Source of the DNA: Planifilum sp021793745
GTDB taxonomy: Bacteria; Bacillota; Bacilli; Thermoactinomycetales; DSM-44946
Assembly (NCBI GenBank): GCA_937983105.1
Contig: CALKAM010000006.1
Coordinates: forward strand, 1-64,000
DNA: 64,000 nucleotides
Reading direction: 5' to 3'
Below, piece by piece: positions 42,318-51,242 of the stretch. Position numbers and translations under genes: made by a program. Every line of letters starts with the position of its first letter. Position 1 is the first letter of the stretch. The notes beneath the pieces were generated by a model, which saw only the letters and a list, made by a program, of their open reading frames with translations, searched no databases and was not told where the DNA came from.

Positions 42318-43838
42318 ATGAGCATTAAGCCGGAAGAGATCAGCTCGCTGATCAAACAGCAGATCGAGCAGTATCAGGCCGAGATGGAAGTCTCCGATGT
42401 GGGTACCGTGATCCAGGTCGGGGACGGGATTGCCCGGATTTTCGGCCTGTCCCAGGTGATGGCCGGCGAGCTGTTGGAGTTTGAAAACGGTGTAATGGGA
42501 ATGGCCCTTAACCTGGAAGAGGATAATGTCGGTGCGGTGATTTTGGGCCCCTATACGGAGATCCGTGAAGGGGATCAGGTGAAGCGGACGGGACGGATCA
42601 TGGAGGTGCCCGTGGGAGAAGCGCTTCTGGGCCGGGTGGTCAACCCGCTGGGACAGCCGCTGGACGGTAAGGGAGACATTGAAACCGACCAGTTCCGGCC
42701 GGTGGAATCCCCCGCACCCGGTGTGGTCGACCGGAAGTCGGTGCACGAGCCCCTTCAGACCGGGATCAAGGCCATCGACTCGATGATTCCGATCGGCCGG
42801 GGACAGCGGGAGCTGATCATCGGGGATCGGCAAACCGGAAAGACGGCCATCGCCATCGACACGATCATCAACCAAAAAGACGAAGACGTCATCTGCATAT
42901 ACGTGGCCATCGGCCAGAAGCAGTCGACGGTGGCGAGTGTGGTGGAGAAACTGCGCCGCTTCGGTGCGATGGATTATACCATCGTGGTGAACGCCAGCGC
43001 TTCCGATCCCGCGCCGCTCCTTTACCTGGCGCCTTACGCCGGATGCGCGATGGGAGAGTACTTTATGTATCAGGGCCGGCACGTGCTGGTCGTCTACGAC
43101 GACCTGTCCAAACAGGCGGCCGCCTACCGGGAGCTGTCCCTGCTGCTTCGCCGCCCGCCGGGCCGGGAAGCTTTCCCCGGGGATGTCTTCTACCTGCACT
43201 CGCGCCTGTTGGAGCGGGCCGCCAAACTGAATGACGAAAAGGGAGGCGGATCCCTGACGGCTCTGCCTTTCATTGAGACCCAGGCCGGGGACGTTTCGGC
43301 CTATATTCCGACCAACGTGATTTCCATCACCGACGGCCAGATTTTCCTGGAGTCCGACCTCTTCTATGCCGGGGTTCGTCCGGCGGTCAATGTCGGTCTT
43401 TCGGTATCCCGGGTCGGAGGATCCGCGCAAATCAAGGCCATGAAAAAGGTGGCCGGAGGGCTTCGCCTCGACTTGGCCCAGTACCGGGAGTTGGCTGCCT
43501 TTGCCCAGTTCGGTTCCGACCTGGATAAGGCGACCCAGGCCCGCCTCGCCCGGGGTGAGCGGGTGACGGAGCTGCTGAAACAGGATGAGAACCAGCCGAT
43601 GCCTGTGGAAAAGCAGGTGGCTTCCCTTTACACCGCGACCAAGGGGTATCTGGACGACATACCGGTGGCGGATGTGCGTCGGTTTGAGCGGGAGTTCCTC
43701 TCCTTCCTGGATGCGGAGCACGCCGATATCCTGAAGGATATCAAGGAGAAAAAGGATCTGACCGAAGAGATCGAGAACCGGCTGAAACAGGCGATCGAAT
43801 CCTTCAAAAAGGGCTTTTCCGTATCGGAAGGGGAGTAA
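42318..43838 (+). CDS. atpA: ATP synthase subunit alpha
   Basis: Non-catalytic nucleotide-binding subunit of F1. 506 residues, full length. Walker A is GDRQTGKTAIAIDTI; the N-terminal beta-barrel contains VGTVIQVGDGIARIFGL; the conserved Arg-finger region is SDLFYAGVRPAVNVGLSVSRVGG. The C-terminal helical domain is complete. RBS AGGGGTGATAA precedes the ATG. Confidence 0.98.
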   Translation: MSIKPEEISSLIKQQIEQYQAEMEVSDVGTVIQVGDGIARIFGLSQVMAGELLEFENGVMGMALNLEEDNVGAVILGPYTEIREGDQVKRTGRIMEVPVGEALLGRVVNPLGQPLDGKGDIETDQFRPVESPAPGVVDRKSVHEPLQTGIKAIDSMIPIGRGQRELIIGDRQTGKTAIAIDTIINQKDEDVICIYVAIGQKQSTVASVVEKLRRFGAMDYTIVVNASASDPAPLLYLAPYAGCAMGEYFMYQGRHVLVVYDDLSKQAAAYRELSLLLRRPPGREAFPGDVFYLHSRLLERAAKLNDEKGGGSLTALPFIETQAGDVSAYIPTNVISITDGQIFLESDLFYAGVRPAVNVGLSVSRVGGSAQIKAMKKVAGGLRLDLAQYRELAAFAQFGSDLDKATQARLARGERVTELLKQDENQPMPVEKQVASLYTATKGYLDDIPVADVRRFEREFLSFLDAEHADILKDIKEKKDLTEEIENRLKQAIESFKKGFSVSEGE

Positions 43839-43904
43839 GGTGACTCATCCTGCGGTAATAGGGGACCACTCCGACCGGAGATGCGGCGGAAGGAAAGGCG
43901 GTGA

Positions 43905-44774
43905 ATGAGCGTGGGCCAAAATATGAGGGACATCAAACGTCGGATCCGCTCCTTTCAAAATATGAAGCAGATCACCAAGGCGATGGAGATGGTAGCCGCG
44001 GCGAAACTGCGCCGGGCCCAGGAACGGGCTGAATCCGCCCGTCCCTACGCCGAGAAGATGCGGGAAGTGATCGTATCCATCGCCTCCAATACCCAGGGAA
44101 TCAGCCATCCGATGCTGGAGACCCGGCCGATCCGGAAAACCGGTTACTTGGTCATCACCTCCGATCGGGGATTGGCCGGTGGATACAATGCCAACCTGCT
44201 TCGGACCTTCACCAAATCGCTGCGCGAGCGGCACAAAAGCAGCGATGAATACGTGATTTTCGCCGTCGGGCGGAAAGGGCGGGATTTCCTGAAGAAGCGG
44301 GGGTATCCGGTGATCGATGAGGTGACCGGCCTGGCCGATTCCCCGGAATTCCCGGATATCAAGCCGATCGCTTCGCGGGCCGTGGGCTTTTATGCCGAGG
44401 AAAAGGTGGATCAATTGTACCTGGTCTATAACGAATTCATCAATCCTGTCACCCAACGGCCGGTGGAAAAGCAGTTGCTCCCGCTGACGTCCTTTGAAGA
44501 GAACAAGGGAGCCAAGACCCTTTACGAATATGAACCGTCCGAGGAAGAGGTGCTGGCGAAACTGTTGCCCCGCTACGCCGAAACGCTGATCTACAGCGCG
44601 CTTCTGGAGGCGAAGGCGGGGGAGTTCGGAGCGCGGATGGCGGCGATGGGAAATGCGACGGACAATGCGACGGAATTGATCCAGGAGTACACCCTGTACT
44701 ACAACCGGGCCCGGCAAGCTTCGATCACCCAGGAGATCAACGAGATCGTCGCCGGAGCCAATGCGCTGTCCTAA
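43905..44774 (+). CDS. atpG: ATP synthase subunit gamma
   Basis: Central rotor shaft. 289 residues with the terminal coiled-coil helices: IKRRIRSFQNMKQITKAMEMVAAAKLRRAQ at the N-terminus and ATDNATELIQEYTLYYNRARQASITQEINEIVAGA at the C-terminus. The central fold has ITSDRGLAGGYNANL. RBS AAAGGCGGTG precedes ATG 43905. Confidence 0.97.
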   Translation: MSVGQNMRDIKRRIRSFQNMKQITKAMEMVAAAKLRRAQERAESARPYAEKMREVIVSIASNTQGISHPMLETRPIRKTGYLVITSDRGLAGGYNANLLRTFTKSLRERHKSSDEYVIFAVGRKGRDFLKKRGYPVIDEVTGLADSPEFPDIKPIASRAVGFYAEEKVDQLYLVYNEFINPVTQRPVEKQLLPLTSFEENKGAKTLYEYEPSEEEVLAKLLPRYAETLIYSALLEAKAGEFGARMAAMGNATDNATELIQEYTLYYNRARQASITQEINEIVAGANALS

Positions 44775-44825
44775 GGCGGGAGGTACGGGAACGGTTGAAG
44801 GCCTTCGTCTTGTCAGTTTGAATAG

Positions 44826-46253
<1,428 letters not shown>

Positions 46254-46268
46254 AGGAGAGGACGTCGT

Positions 46269-46682
46269 TTGAGTACGATACGTTTGGAGATCGTGACGCC
46301 GGAGCGGAAGGTTTTTTCGGAGGATGTGGAGATGGTGATTACCCGGGCGGTGGAGGGGGACATCGGGATTTTGCCCCGTCACGCTCCCTTCGTCAGCCCC
46401 CTGGGGATTACCCCCGTTCGGATCAAGAAGGACGGCGAAGAGAAGCGCGTAGCCATCAGCGGCGGACTTCTGGAAGTGCGTCCCGATACGGTGACGATTC
46501 TCGCCGAGACGGCGGAGTTGTCCGACGAGATCGATGTGGATCGGGCCTTGGCCGCCAAGAAGCGGGCCGAAGAACGACTGGCCCAGGCCCACCGGGACGA
46601 TATCGATTTCAAACGGGCGGAACTGGCTCTGCGTCGGGCCATGAACCGGTTGCGGGTAGTCAACCCCGACGAGGGAGAGTAG
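46269..46682 (+). CDS. atpC: ATP synthase subunit epsilon
   Basis: Rotor subunit that couples and inhibits F1. 137 residues: N-terminal beta sandwich (VTPERKVFSEDVEMVITRAVEGDIGILPRHAPFVSPL, ISGGLLEVRPDTVTILAETAE) and a C-terminal pair of helices (AAKKRAEERLAQAHRDDIDFKRAELALRRAMNRLRV). TTG 46269 follows AAAGGAGAGG; no ATG suits. Ends the atp operon at a terminator. Confidence 0.95.
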   Translation: MSTIRLEIVTPERKVFSEDVEMVITRAVEGDIGILPRHAPFVSPLGITPVRIKKDGEEKRVAISGGLLEVRPDTVTILAETAELSDEIDVDRALAAKKRAEERLAQAHRDDIDFKRAELALRRAMNRLRVVNPDEGE

Positions 46683-46686
46683 GATG

Positions 46687-46719
46687 CGAGCGGTTTCCTT
46701 CGGGAAGCCGCTCGTTTTT
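46687..46719 (+). terminator. terminator of the atp operon
   Basis: 12-bp stem CGAGCGGTTTCC / GGAAGCCGCTCG (one G-T pair) with a 4-nt loop, followed by TTTTT, directly after the atpC stop. It makes the downstream nuo cluster a separate unit. Confidence 0.85.
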
Positions 46720-46772
46720 CCGTAAACAGCCAATACCGGCTTCTTTTGCTTCCAGGAACTACCCACGTCTGT

Positions 46773-46802
46773 TAGACACTTTTGTGGAGGATTTGTTATA
46801 AT
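46773..46802 (+). promoter_or_regulatory. sigma-A promoter of the nuo cluster
   Basis: TAGACA (46773-46778), 18-bp spacer, perfect TATAAT (46797-46802). The leader to nuoA is about 130 nt. Confidence 0.65.
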
Positions 46803-46937
46803 TGACTCGAATTGAAGAAGAGGGATGGGGCTCTGATTCAGACGGAGCGTTTTTCTTTGTCAAGAAAAGGATTTTCCTCCGAAACCCCGTTCCGCATCCA
46901 ATACCCCCGTGCATCATACAGGTCGGAGGGACAGCCG

Positions 46938-47312
46938 ATGACATACTCCGAGAGCTATTTGATGGTTTCCTTATTTTTTATCGTGGGGCTGGCCCTGCCG
47001 GTGGTTGCCTTGTCCATCGGTCGGCTGCTCAGACCGCACAACCCGACGCCCGCCAAGAGGATCTCCTACGAAAGCGGCATCGATCCGGTGGGTGGCGGAT
47101 GGGTGCAGTACAACGTGCGTTACTACCTGTTCGCCCTGCTGTTTGTCCTGTTCGACGTCGAAACCGCTTTCTTGTATCCCTGGGCCGTCGCTTACGATAC
47201 TCTTCGCAGTGAGATCGGCCTTTTTGTGTTGGTGGAGATGCTCATCTTCGTTGTGCTGCTGCTGATCGGTCTCATTTACGCGTGGAAGAAGAAGGTGTTA
47301 GAATGGAAGTGA
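46938..47312 (+). CDS. nuoA: NADH-quinone oxidoreductase subunit A
   Basis: Small membrane subunit at the quinone end of complex I. 124 residues, three helices. The conserved loop YESGIDPVGGGWVQYNVRYYLFALLFVLFDVETAFLYPWA is typical of NuoA. ATG 46938 follows GGTCGGAGGG by 6 bp; the in-frame extension to 46812 lies in the leader. It overlaps nuoB by 10 bp. Confidence 0.96.
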   Translation: MTYSESYLMVSLFFIVGLALPVVALSIGRLLRPHNPTPAKRISYESGIDPVGGGWVQYNVRYYLFALLFVLFDVETAFLYPWAVAYDTLRSEIGLFVLVEMLIFVVLLLIGLIYAWKKKVLEWK

Positions 47313-47821
47313 ATTTGGAAGAACTCACCTTTGAGGAGCAGGAAGAGCTGAAACGGAACGTCTTTTTGACCACACTGGAAGAGATCAAGGCATGGGCCCG
47401 GAGCAATTCCCTCTGGCCCCTCCAGTTCGGTCTGGCCTGCTGCGCCATCGAGATGATGGGGACCGGGGGGGCTCATTATGACTTTGACCGTTTCGGCGTG
47501 ATTTTCCGCGCATCCCCCCGGCAGGCGGACGTGATGATCGTCGCCGGCACCGTGACCAAGAAAATGGGGCCGATCCTCCGCCGCTTATATGATCAGATGC
47601 CGGAACCCAAATGGGTGGTCGCCATGGGCTCTTGTGCGACGGCGGGGGGACCCTACGTCAAGTCGTACTCCGTGATCAAAGGCGTGGATCAGATCGTGCC
47701 GGTGGATGTGTATATCCCCGGATGTCCGCCCAACCCGGCGGCATTGATCTACGGGATCAACAAGTTGCAGGAGAAGATTCGCTATGAGGCGAAAACGGGA
47801 AAGAAGGTGACCGGTTCGTGA
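47303..47821 (+). CDS. nuoB: NADH-quinone oxidoreductase subunit B
   Basis: Carries the terminal [4Fe-4S] cluster N2 beside the quinone site. 172 residues. Cluster cysteines lie in FGLACCAIEMM (tandem Cys), MGSCATAGGPY and YIPGCPPNPAAL. The Arg-containing PRQADVMIVAGTVTKKMGP segment is conserved. ATG 47303 was chosen over GTG 47282, which lies deep in nuoA. In the mature enzyme NuoB contacts NuoD, whose gene is not in the cluster. Confidence 0.95.
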   Translation: MEVNLEELTFEEQEELKRNVFLTTLEEIKAWARSNSLWPLQFGLACCAIEMMGTGGAHYDFDRFGVIFRASPRQADVMIVAGTVTKKMGPILRRLYDQMPEPKWVVAMGSCATAGGPYVKSYSVIKGVDQIVPVDVYIPGCPPNPAALIYGINKLQEKIRYEAKTGKKVTGS

Positions 47822-48585
47822 CGGATTCCAAGGATCGCAAGGAAAACGGCGAAGCCTCCGAAAAAAAGCCGGCCGAACAGAACCAGCCCGTGGAAAAGGC
47901 GGAGGCCGCACCGGCTGAAGCCGAGAAGGAGAAAGCGGCCGCCGGGAAGGGGGATTCGGAAAAGAAGGAGACGGCGGAGAAAAAGGATGCGCGGCCGACC
48001 GATGCCCCGGGGAAGGAGAAGCCCAAAAAAGCGCCTGCCAGACCCGCGGCGAAGGGGGCGCGGGGAGCCGCAAGGAAGAAGAAGGTGGAGGAACCCCCGG
48101 AACCCTCGCCGAAGCAGCCGCTCCTCGACGCCTTTGTGAATCGGATCACGGAACAGGTGGGAAAAGAGGCCGTCGAAGAGTCCTACATCAACCGCCCCAA
48201 TGGTCACCTTCCGACGATCGTCGTCAAAAGCGAAAAGTGGCGCGATGTGGCCCGGTTGCTTCGGGAGGATGAAAACCTCTCCTTCGATTATCTGATGAAC
48301 GTGTCGGGAGTCGACTATGAGGACCGCATGGAAGTGGTCTATCATTTCGAGTCGCTCACCCACAAGCATCGTTTGTGTGTCCGGGTTAAGACGGATCGGG
48401 ATGATCCCACCGTTCCCTCTGTCACCGATCTCTGGATCGCAGCCGACTGGGACGAGCGGGAGATCTATGACCTCTTCGGAATTCGCTTCCCGGGGCACCC
48501 CAATTTGAAGCGGATCCTTTTGCCGGAAAACTGGGTAGGGCACCCGCTGAGGAAGGATTACGAACCCGCCGATCCGGATATCTGA
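47818..48585 (+). CDS. nuoC: NADH-quinone oxidoreductase subunit C with long charged N-terminal extension
   Basis: Peripheral-arm 30-kDa subunit. The 255-residue product has a low-complexity extension of about 95 residues rich in Lys, Glu, Ala and Pro, followed by the folded domain (FVNRITEQVGKEAVEESYINRPNGHLPTIVV, FDYLMNVSGVDYEDRMEVVYHFESL, VTDLWIAADWDEREIYDLFGIRFPGHPNLKRILLPENWVGHPLRKDY). Such extensions occur in other Bacillales NuoC. Start GTG 47818 overlaps nuoB. The stop overlaps an ATG (TGATG, 48585) where nuoD would be expected to begin, but no NuoD is encoded. Confidence 0.93.
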   Translation: MTDSKDRKENGEASEKKPAEQNQPVEKAEAAPAEAEKEKAAAGKGDSEKKETAEKKDARPTDAPGKEKPKKAPARPAAKGARGAARKKKVEEPPEPSPKQPLLDAFVNRITEQVGKEAVEESYINRPNGHLPTIVVKSEKWRDVARLLREDENLSFDYLMNVSGVDYEDRMEVVYHFESLTHKHRLCVRVKTDRDDPTVPSVTDLWIAADWDEREIYDLFGIRFPGHPNLKRILLPENWVGHPLRKDYEPADPDI

Positions 48586-48790
48586 TGGTGAAGGCCTTCG
48601 GTATGTCAACGGAAACCCTGAGCCCTGCAGGGGTCCGATCAGCCGAAAGGGGAAGCTCACCTGGAACTGGTTGGGCGGGGGATCCGTCATCCGGAGGAGA
48701 TCCGAGGACCCGATCATGCCCTTTTTGTGACAAAGGATCGGTTCCCCCCGGGGAATCGCATAGAACCGTCTCGCGAGGTGGACGCCGAAT
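48586..48790 (+). other. 205-bp spacer where nuoD is expected
   Basis: In 11-subunit Bacillales complex I clusters nuoD (about 1.1 kb) lies between nuoC and nuoH. Here only 205 bp separate them. The three plus-strand frames were read: none contains NuoD signatures such as GPQHPSTHG, HRGxEK or the SLDxxxGEVDR end. An ATG overlapping the nuoC stop opens a 72-codon frame of unrecognisable sequence that runs into nuoH. The stretch AGGTGG at the end is simply the nuoH ribosome binding site. Confidence 0.8.
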
Positions 48791-49765
48791 ATGGACCCGT
48801 TGAAGCTCATCGCACCCGTGATCATGTTGTTGATTATTCTCGGGTTTGTCACTTATGCCATTTTGTTTGAACGAAAAGTGCTCGGATGGATTCAGAACCG
48901 TCCGGGTCCGGTCCGCGTGGGGCCGTGGGGGCTTTTGCAAACGGTGGCCGACGTGTTGAAGCTGCTCATCAAGGAGGATACGATCCCGAACAAAGCGGAC
49001 AGGGTACTGTTCAAAATCGCCCCTGTCATCGCCTTTGTGCCGTCCTTCGCCGTCGTTGCGGTCCTCCCCTTTACGGAAAACCTGTTCTTTGCGGACATCG
49101 CCGTAGGCCTCCTGTACTACATCGCCATCTCCAGCATCACCATCATCGGGGTTCTTGTCGGCAGCTGGGCCTCCAACAATAAGTACGCCCTCTTGGGGGG
49201 AATGCGCGCCGCCGCCCAGATGATCAGTTACGAGATTCCCCTGGTGATGGCGGGGATCGGCGTGATCCTGAGCGTCGGCTCCTTCAACCTGCGGGAAATC
49301 GTCGCCGCCCAAGAGGACGTTTGGTTTATCGTGCCGCAGTTTCTCGGTTTCATCGTCTTCTTGGTCGCTTCGATTGCCGAATTGAACCGGACCCCCTTCG
49401 ACCTGCCGGAAGCGGAGTCGGAGCTGGTGGCCGGTTATCACGTGGAATACAGCGGGTTTCGCTTTGCCTTCTTCATGCTGGCGGAATATGTTTACCTGTT
49501 CGCCATGTCCTCCCTGACGACCGTCCTGTTTCTCGGCGGTTGGCATCCGCTGTTCGGGCTTGACTTCATTCCGCCCCTGATCTGGTTTGTGCTGAAGATG
49601 CTCGCGGTGGTCTTTTTCATTTTCTGGCTTCGGGCGACCTTTCCGCGGATCCGGGGGGATCAATTGATGCAATTGGGGTGGAAAGTGTTGCTGCCCCTGG
49701 CTTTGGCGAACATTTTCCTCTCCGCGCTTCTCAAGGAAGTGCCCGTGATCGGCAATTGGTTTTAG
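48791..49765 (+). CDS. nuoH: NADH-quinone oxidoreductase subunit H
   Basis: Membrane subunit lining the quinone chamber. 324 residues with eight or nine helices. Conserved parts: FERKVLGWIQNRPGPVRVGPWGLLQTVADVLKLLIKED, SNNKYALLGGMRAAAQMISYEIPLVM, ELNRTPFDLPEAESELVAGYHVEYSGFRFAFFMLAEY, and WLRATFPRIRGDQLMQLGWK. RBS AGGTGG is 8 bp upstream. It forms the quinone cavity with NuoB and NuoD. Confidence 0.96.
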   Translation: MDPLKLIAPVIMLLIILGFVTYAILFERKVLGWIQNRPGPVRVGPWGLLQTVADVLKLLIKEDTIPNKADRVLFKIAPVIAFVPSFAVVAVLPFTENLFFADIAVGLLYYIAISSITIIGVLVGSWASNNKYALLGGMRAAAQMISYEIPLVMAGIGVILSVGSFNLREIVAAQEDVWFIVPQFLGFIVFLVASIAELNRTPFDLPEAESELVAGYHVEYSGFRFAFFMLAEYVYLFAMSSLTTVLFLGGWHPLFGLDFIPPLIWFVLKMLAVVFFIFWLRATFPRIRGDQLMQLGWKVLLPLALANIFLSALLKEVPVIGNWF

Positions 49766-49886
49766 GACGTGATCGGAGAACGGGAAAAGCAAGGGCCTGC
49801 CGCCCGGGCGGTTGTCCCTCGACCCATCCCGACGCTCCGTCAGTTGCAGGTTGGCGTCCCGCGCGCCGAAAAACGGAGGGATATCC

Positions 49887-50306
49887 ATGCTCGGACTGGT
49901 AAAAGGTTTGGGCATCACGCTCAAAAACCTTACGAAGAAACGAGTCACCTACAGATATCCGGATGAACCCTTGGAGATGCCGGATCGCTTCCGTGGAATC
50001 CAGTATTTTGATCCGGATAAATGCATCGTTTGTTATCAATGCGCCCGGATTTGCCCGACGGACTGCATCAGTCTGACCGGGAAGAAAAATCCGGACCCCG
50101 AAAAAAAGGGAAAAGTGATTGAAACCTACGATATCAACTTCGAAATCTGCATCCTCTGCGACCTGTGCACCGAGGTTTGTCCCACAGAGGCGGTGGTGAT
50201 GACCCGGAACTATGAATTGGCCACCTACAGCCGGGACGAACTGTTCAAGGATATGGAATGGCTCAAAAACAACAACACGAATGTCCGGAAGGAGAACCAC
50301 CCATGA
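49887..50306 (+). CDS. nuoI: NADH-quinone oxidoreductase subunit I
   Basis: Ferredoxin-like subunit holding two [4Fe-4S] clusters (N6a, N6b). 139 residues with two binding motifs: CIVCYQCARICPTDCI and CILCDLCTEVCPTEAV. ATG 49887 follows GGAGGG by 6 bp. It overlaps nuoJ by 4 bp. The 121-bp gap to nuoH holds nothing recognised. Confidence 0.96.
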   Translation: MLGLVKGLGITLKNLTKKRVTYRYPDEPLEMPDRFRGIQYFDPDKCIVCYQCARICPTDCISLTGKKNPDPEKKGKVIETYDINFEICILCDLCTEVCPTEAVVMTRNYELATYSRDELFKDMEWLKNNNTNVRKENHP

Positions 50307-50809
50307 ATTTGAGCGGTGAGTTTTTCGCCTTTTTGATCTTTTCGCTGATGGCCATCGGCGGGGCGGTGTTCATGATCAGCTTCACTCGGGTGGTGCATAT
50401 GGCGTTGGCCATGGCCTTCACCTTTCTCAGCCTGGCCGGCATGTACGTCCTGCTCCACGCGGAGTTTGTCGCCGTGGTGCAGGTGCTGATCTACACCGGA
50501 GCGGTCACCATCCTGATGCTGTTCGGAATCATGTTGACGCGCCATCGGGATGAGGACCATGCGGAAGGACGCCGATGGCACCGCGGACTGAGCTTTGTCG
50601 GAGTGACAGCCTTCGGATTGATCCTCCTGATGACGATTTGGCGGTCGCCGCTTCCGGAAAGCGGAGCGGATCCCGCTACCTATACCGTCCAGCGCCTGGG
50701 CGAGATCATATTCCGGCATTACGTCATTCCCTTTGAGCTGACGTCGGTCCTTCTCCTGGCAGCCTTGGTGGGCGCGGTGATCTTGGCAAAAAGGGAGGGT
50801 CAGTCCTGA
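50303..50809 (+). CDS. nuoJ: NADH-quinone oxidoreductase subunit J
   Basis: Membrane subunit with five helices. 168 residues; typical NuoJ stretch MALAMAFTFLSLAGMYVLLHAEFVAVVQVLIYTGAVTILMLFGIMLT, containing the pi-bulge helix region. RBS GGAAGGAG precedes ATG 50303. The stop overlaps the nuoK start by one base (TGATG). Confidence 0.95.
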   Translation: MNLSGEFFAFLIFSLMAIGGAVFMISFTRVVHMALAMAFTFLSLAGMYVLLHAEFVAVVQVLIYTGAVTILMLFGIMLTRHRDEDHAEGRRWHRGLSFVGVTAFGLILLMTIWRSPLPESGADPATYTVQRLGEIIFRHYVIPFELTSVLLLAALVGAVILAKREGQS

Positions 50810-51114
50810 TGCCTGCAACCTCATATCTGGCACTGGCGGCCATACTCTTCTGCATCGGCCTGTACGGAGTCCTCACCAAGCGGAACGCGGTGATCGTCCT
50901 CTTTTCCGTCGAGCTGATGCTGAATGCGGCCAACTTGAATCTGGTGGCCTTCTCCAAATTTGGCCTTTACGCCGATATTGCGGGGCAAATTTTCTCCCTC
51001 TTTTCCATCACCGTGGCTGCGGCGGAGGCGGCGGTAGGCATCGCCATCCTGATCGCCCTGTATCGCCGGCGCCAAACGGTGGATGTGGATCGGTTCGACA
51101 CGCTGAAGGGTTGA
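50809..51114 (+). CDS. nuoK: NADH-quinone oxidoreductase subunit K
   Basis: Three-helix membrane subunit, 101 residues. Conserved Glu residues are present in VLFSVELMLNAANLNLVAF and SITVAAAEAAVGIAILIALYR. It follows nuoJ without a gap. Confidence 0.96.
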   Translation: MPATSYLALAAILFCIGLYGVLTKRNAVIVLFSVELMLNAANLNLVAFSKFGLYADIAGQIFSLFSITVAAAEAAVGIAILIALYRRRQTVDVDRFDTLKG

Positions 51115-51242
51115 GATCCCCCTTCCCTCGGGAACAACTTGTGAAGACCCGTGCAATCCCAAGCCTCATGTCGAGCCGGATGGTTGCTGATTTGACGTAT
51201 CGATCTCATCATGGAACCTCACAGTTGAAGGACGGATGATCC

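Noticed and set aside
48585..48803. 72-codon open frame behind nuoC as a remnant of nuoD
   Set aside because: None of the NuoD signatures is present in any plus-strand frame; a GEVDR-like string before nuoH coincides with the nuoH ribosome binding site.
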